Assembly (NCBI GenBank): GCA_038380795.1
Contig: CM076272.1
Coordinates: forward strand, 6,692,001-6,756,000
Source: Pyrocephalus nanus
Lineage: Eukaryota; Chordata; Aves; Passeriformes; Tyrannidae
Length of the DNA: 64,000 bases
Reading direction: 5' to 3'
Shown: positions 59,001 through 64,000 of the stretch, in pieces
Layout of the letters: the number at the start of each line of letters is the position of its first letter
How positions within the stretch are numbered: the stretch's first letter is position 1
The notes under the pieces: model-generated
Told to the model about the DNA's origin: nothing
The model's database searches: none
What the model saw: the letters and a program-made list of their open reading frames with translations, nothing else
Position numbers and translations under genes: made by a program

Positions 59001-62000
59001 CAAGGATATTGCCCTAGACCTTTCCAATATAAATATTATTAACACTAACCAGAACAACGAGTCACATTATTTTATGAGCTGGAATGATAAATTAAGGTTT
59101 TTTCTGAGTTCCCTTCCTTTTGCTAAAGTGATTTTTGAAAAGCAATCAAATTAGAGGAGAGGAAAGGATCTTTAAATTTCTAATAGGGCCTATATGTGTT
59201 GATAGAAAGCCTGGAAAGGGAGCAGATTTATTTATTTTTCAAAATTGAGATTAAGAACCTAAACTTAAAAAAAATTAAAAAAATATTACTCAAGGGTTAG
59301 GATGTTTAGATCCTAACTAGACATTTGGCTTCAGTGCTGCCCAAGGAACTCTAAACAGAATTCTTGCCTGTCTTGCTTCCACCCACTCACTCCTGACCTC
59401 CCGTGGTCCCCATCCTTGTCCCAGCACAGCTGGTCACTGAGTTGCTGAGTGCACAGGATCAGAGAGCTTATCCAGCTTAAAAGTAGGATCACAAGAAAGA
59501 AAAAGGATTATTTTTCTACTAGATTAGTTTCCAGGCTGATTGGCTACAAGAAAAATTGTAGAATCATTGTGTGACTAAGCAGCTGTGCTGGCTCAGGGAA
59601 GAGGCTCAGGAAGTACCTGCCCAGTGGCCTGAGGCACTGCTGAACTTGTTAATGTCAACAAGCGTGTCATGAACGACAGCCTTTCCTTGGACTTTAAAAT
59701 GTCTGCCATCACTGGGCACTGGCTAAATACAAAGCACAAAAATCAAGTATTTGAGGCCTTGTTTTTCCCCAGAGCTAGGCAAACGCAGAATATTAATCCT
59801 TCTCTTTCATTCCTATAAATATTTTATTTTCTGATAGATTTCTGATTTGGCATAACTCATGTCTTTAGTCTCATTTTGGTTCTACTGTTAAATGACATTC
59901 TAGAAAACAATGAGCAAAGAATATTCACATTCAGTTGCCTTAATATGATCAATAAAGCTTACTCAGGAACACAGTCATGTATTGAGGGACTAACTGGCTG
60001 CACAGCAGGAGGAAAAATATTATTTTACTGCATTTTCCAACTACCCACACCATCCAAGAGTGTACAATATACAATGAAGGTAGAGATAGCCAGGCAGTGT
60101 CAGCTCACGGAAATCCACGGGGAAATCTACTACATTTTGATGAAATAAAGGAATACCTGAAACAAACAATCTGGAAATTCCAGGGATCCAGAGTGTCCTG
60201 TAGTACAACAGTTAAGTTGTGCAGCTGTGTTTACTTTGAAAAACACAAATACAGCTAGTCAGTAGCTGGATTGTGACTTACAGCATGTTATAGAGTAGGT
60301 GTAAAAGATTCTTTAATCACTTGTTAAAGATCCAAGATCCATTTGTTTGGATTACTCTGGACTTGGTCCAGGATGTCTGAAGGGGAGATCAGAAGCACTG
60401 AAGTGCTGAGGTTGCAGAGTGCTAAATGCTGATCTGATGGGTGGCTTGGGAGAAGTCCTTGTGAGCTCAGAGTACCCAAGCCCTGAGCAGACGCAGCGTT
60501 AACTCTCAGGTGTCTGAGAATTCTGTTCCCTTCTGCACATCAGGATGATTGTTTTCAAAATATCCAAAGTGATTCTCTTTTTTTTAAAGCCAGTTAAAGA
60601 ACTAACATTGATACTTCATAGATGGAAAGTAACTAATAACTTAATATCAGCTCTTTTGATGGTGTTCATGGGAGTAATATTTCATTTTAGTGAATAGTTA
60701 CATCCATCTTAAGGCCATGCAGGTATCCTCAGTGGAATTAATTGACTAAAACTTCATGTTTTGTAAAGATGAGGATTTTTTATGGCTATACATAACCTAG
60801 ACTGGAAGGATAGAGAAGGGCATTGAATCATAAGACAAAAAACAAACAAATCCAAAGTGCAAATCCTATGAATTTACTGAAATTCCAGAAATGGATCAGG
60901 GAGAAGGGGGGTGCAAAGATTCCTCTTGGAACAGTATGTCATCCTCCTGCTTTTATTTCTATTCTCCAGCAGTCTCTGTGGTAATTGTGTTAATTCCTGC
61001 TACCTCAAATTCCAGGTAGAAGAACACAGTGTATTCAGCAGCTCTTCCCATTGCCATTTACTCTGAGCTATGATTTGGGAGATTAAAATAGTAATCAGCA
61101 CAACTGTCTGTTCTGTGAAGTGGATCAAAGACTCTGAGTTTTGCCCATCTTGTCAGATCTGAATGTCCATTGTATTTCTTTGGGGTGACACTGGAACTAC
61201 CAAACCAGAGTGTGCCAAGAGATGTGTTCCTTGGTTGAAGTTTCTTGGAAAACTTACAGTTCCTTTAAATTAACTTACTAAAGTAAAAGATCACATTATA
61301 GTCACAGAGCATGTGAGAAGAGACTAAGACTGGTAAATGCATCCATCAGGATCCTGCTGAACTCCTCTGTCCAGGAAACAGTGCAGATATTGTTACTGGG
61401 ATGCAGGTAACATTCTGGCAGAGAGAAAAGGCACACAAAGCTTTTGAAAAGAGTGAAACCTAAAGGTATCTGTGCCCTAAGAGAAATGTGAAAACCTCCT
61501 AAACCTCTGTGGGACACACAGCTTGTACTGGTGTAGAATGGAGGCTGAGGGTCACCAATTCATTTGTACTTAGCAAAATGTTATGCTTAGCACACACTCT
61601 GTGTCTTTGGTGGTATTTGAAATGCTGTTAACTTAGTGGCTGGAAGAAACCTTTCAGTGTTTCTTTTTTCTGTGCTGACCTTGGTGTGCCTTAGAGAGCA
61701 ATAAGTGCAGGACAACTGGCTGAGGTGGAATACTTTCTGGTGAAGGCAATACCCAGATACTCTCCCTGCAGAGGACTGCAGGAGCCCACCAAGCCTGGGG
61801 ATCACAAAGTACTGACTGCCCAGTTTGAGCAGAGGTGGCTAAATTGCATCCTCCTCATGGTCAATGGAAAACAGAAGAGTAACTTCAGCACTGCACACAG
61901 GAATGTTTTGTGTTGGAACCTTTTTAGAGCTTTATTAGGTAAGCTATAGGCAAAGATTACTAATAAAAACAGCTTATTAGTATCTCAGATTTCATGATTC

Positions 62001-64000
62001 TCTGATTTCATCTACTAAGTAAAGAATTATTTATGATGTTCTTTATGAAAAAACTGTTCCCAATGAAAAGAACAAGCCTTAATTCCTTTTCCCATGTAAG
62101 CAGAAGGTAAGCATGATTGATAGAGAGCACAGTGGATTTTCAGATGATGTGCCAGCTGGCTTTCTGTGCATTTTCTGCTGCTGCAGAGATCCAGAACTAA
62201 TGCTTTACACTGGTAGCTGAGTTCTTTATATTAGAATATTCTATGTTCCCTTCTTTCTTTGTTTAGGTCTAGACTCTAATTCTTCAGTCTGCTCTGCTCA
62301 TTTCTGTAGTGGCAGAACAGGCCAGAGAATCAGCTGTTACCTGGTCACAGTTCCCTCCATTTACTCTGTACTCTGGAGGGGGAAATGCATCCTCCATGTA
62401 ACAACTCAGTATTTCTTGAAAACTGTACAAAAACTGCTTTGGGGTTACTTTCAAGCGTCAGAGAAGGCTCCATTTGTCTCCTGGTAGCAGATGGTCCTTA
62501 ACCTGAAAAGCAGATTTGGGGAATCCCACACAGATACAATCTGTGAAAATCTTGTTCCTGCTGGTAAACCTCTGCTCTGAGACAGCTTCATCCAGCTCAC
62601 TCTCATTTGCATAAACACATTAAATGCAATTAGAGCTGTCAGGTTTCCTTGTAGTTTAGCCAGACACTGTTGTGTAGGTGGCAATTTATGTGTTGTCATA
62701 GACAAGCTATTTTAGTCAAGATCAGTTATGAAATTGTTCAGGTGTTTGAAAGGTCTGGAAGGTGCTGACTCCAGTGAATCACAGAAGTGATATTGCAGCA
62801 TTAATAGGCATTGGTTGAGACACTGAAAAAGTGTTTAAGTAGCTACTACGGACTTGATTCAATACCTGTAGAAGGTTTAGGGGACGAATAGTTTACAGAC
62901 CATATATTTGGAACAGTAAATTGGAGGTTCAACCTTTTCCACATGTCCTAAAAGCACTGCTAATTCATATTATTTCTTCCTCACAGTTTAGGCCCTAAAA
63001 GTAATATTCTGTTTCAGTAATAGTAAACAGTTTCAGAAATGCAGTAGCCTTCGTGTCTTTCTGAAAACAATGACAAGGTTTTTAGATAGTATTCATCATT
63101 CTTACAAATGATTACACTTTAAAAAAAATGCTTGGCAGATTGTAAGCTCTCTGGTAAAAGCATGGCCTGAATAATACCATTCAAAATATTTTGTTTGTAG
63201 TGAATAAAAGTTGCCCAAACGTTTCTGCTTTAAAGAAGAAGATCAGTTTCTCCCATGTCCCTTCCCTTCCTCGTCAGCCCCTGAAAAGGAAACCTTGAGG
63301 GCACTGGCACTATCATCTTCAGTTAAAAGTACAAGCGACATAAATATGAAAAGTAGCACTTCTATTGCACCACAACTCCCCCCCAGAATCAAATGGAAAT
63401 ATAAGAAATTAAAATACTGCCCTCTTAAAGCATGAATATAATTTCTTATCATATTTTTGTCTGAATTTTTACAACAACTTGTAAAATTCCAATCAAAGAT
63501 AAGTTCTGGACAAGTTTTAGTCTGAAGACATGACAATTACCTGTACAGTATATTTATTAGACAATGATTTGCCTGATAAATAAATCAGAATGTAATTTGA
63601 TAGTTTTTCAGTATATATATCTTTTATTAGCACAACTAAGGAACACCCATACATACCACCCCCATCCCAATTTGACAGAATCTTTAATTTGAGGGACTTT
63701 TGGAAATGCAGACTGGCAAACATGGAGATAAACCTTAACTGATGTCCTCCAACATCCCTTATGACCCATTGCTGCTGAAAGGGAGAAGAATGGTGCTTGA
63801 AATGGTAAATAAAATCTTTCAGTCTGACACTGCAGATAACTTTCAGCCTGAGAAGCATAAAGTAGAACCACAAGTGATTTAAAAAGATATAAAAGATTTT
63901 AAAATGAAAAATTAAATCTCAACAGTGTTTCTATACAATTGTTGTCAAAGTTAGCATTAAGATATGGGAGAACATGCCAGTGTAGCGGAATTTTAGGGGC

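Larger units (their letters stand above)
40646..64000. other. Gene-poor stretch beyond LIPC
   Basis: About 23 kb of AT-rich DNA in which I recognise no conserved exon. In particular no NPA-motif exon of AQP9, the next gene in the human order, is visible on the minus strand. Open frames of 60-150 codons occur on both strands at about the density expected by chance. Homopolymer T tracts lie at 46,084 and 53,050. Confidence 0.55.

Noticed and set aside
1..64000. CRISPR arrays, bacterial operons, phage genes, tRNA or rRNA genes
   Set aside because: None seen. There are no evenly spaced repeats with spacers and no tRNA A/B box pair that I could fold by eye. The gene structure is plainly vertebrate, with introns.

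Overview
The window is vertebrate nuclear DNA, most likely from a bird and plausibly a songbird. It is AT-rich and intron-rich, it carries decayed CR1 LINE copies with the CR1-type 3' tail, and it holds an ERVL-like solo LTR with the TGTCGTGG start that I associate with avian elements. The species call is inference; the gene calls rest on translated exons.

Layout. (1) 1-12,290, plus strand: the 3' two-thirds of ADAM10, with ten coding exons from 456 to 10,096 and a 3' UTR of about 2.1 kb. The exons give about 503 residues, from the metalloprotease domain to the C-terminus. The first roughly 245 residues lie upstream of the window. (2) 12,290-16,940: the gap between two convergent genes, filled in part by a complete 1,471-bp solo LTR (13,042-14,512) with a 5-bp target duplication. 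(3) 16,940-32,156, and probably to 38,159, minus strand: LIPC (hepatic lipase). Eight coding exons are certain. A ninth, holding the start codon and signal peptide, is proposed at 38,102-38,159. Introns are canonical GT-AG and exon phases join without a break; the Ser-Asp-His catalytic residues and the C-terminal PLAT domain are present. (4) 38.3-64.0 kb: about 26 kb in which I recognise no gene. It contains one CR1 fragment, homopolymer tracts and several low-confidence exon-like or ORF-like patches. AQP9, the next gene in the human order, was not seen.

The two genes do not form an operon or a shared pathway. Their tail-to-tail neighbourhood matches human 15q21-q22, where LIPC and ADAM10 are also convergent. 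ADAM10 is the membrane sheddase that cleaves Notch, APP, cadherins and other surface proteins. LIPC is a secreted liver lipase acting on lipoproteins.

The points most worth a second look are the shortened, less basic C-terminal tail of this LIPC, the proposed LIPC first exon, an uncatalogued 90-nt exon-like segment at 39.5 kb, the internally repeated LTR, and microRNA seed matches in the ADAM10 3' UTR. I found no convincing novel system.
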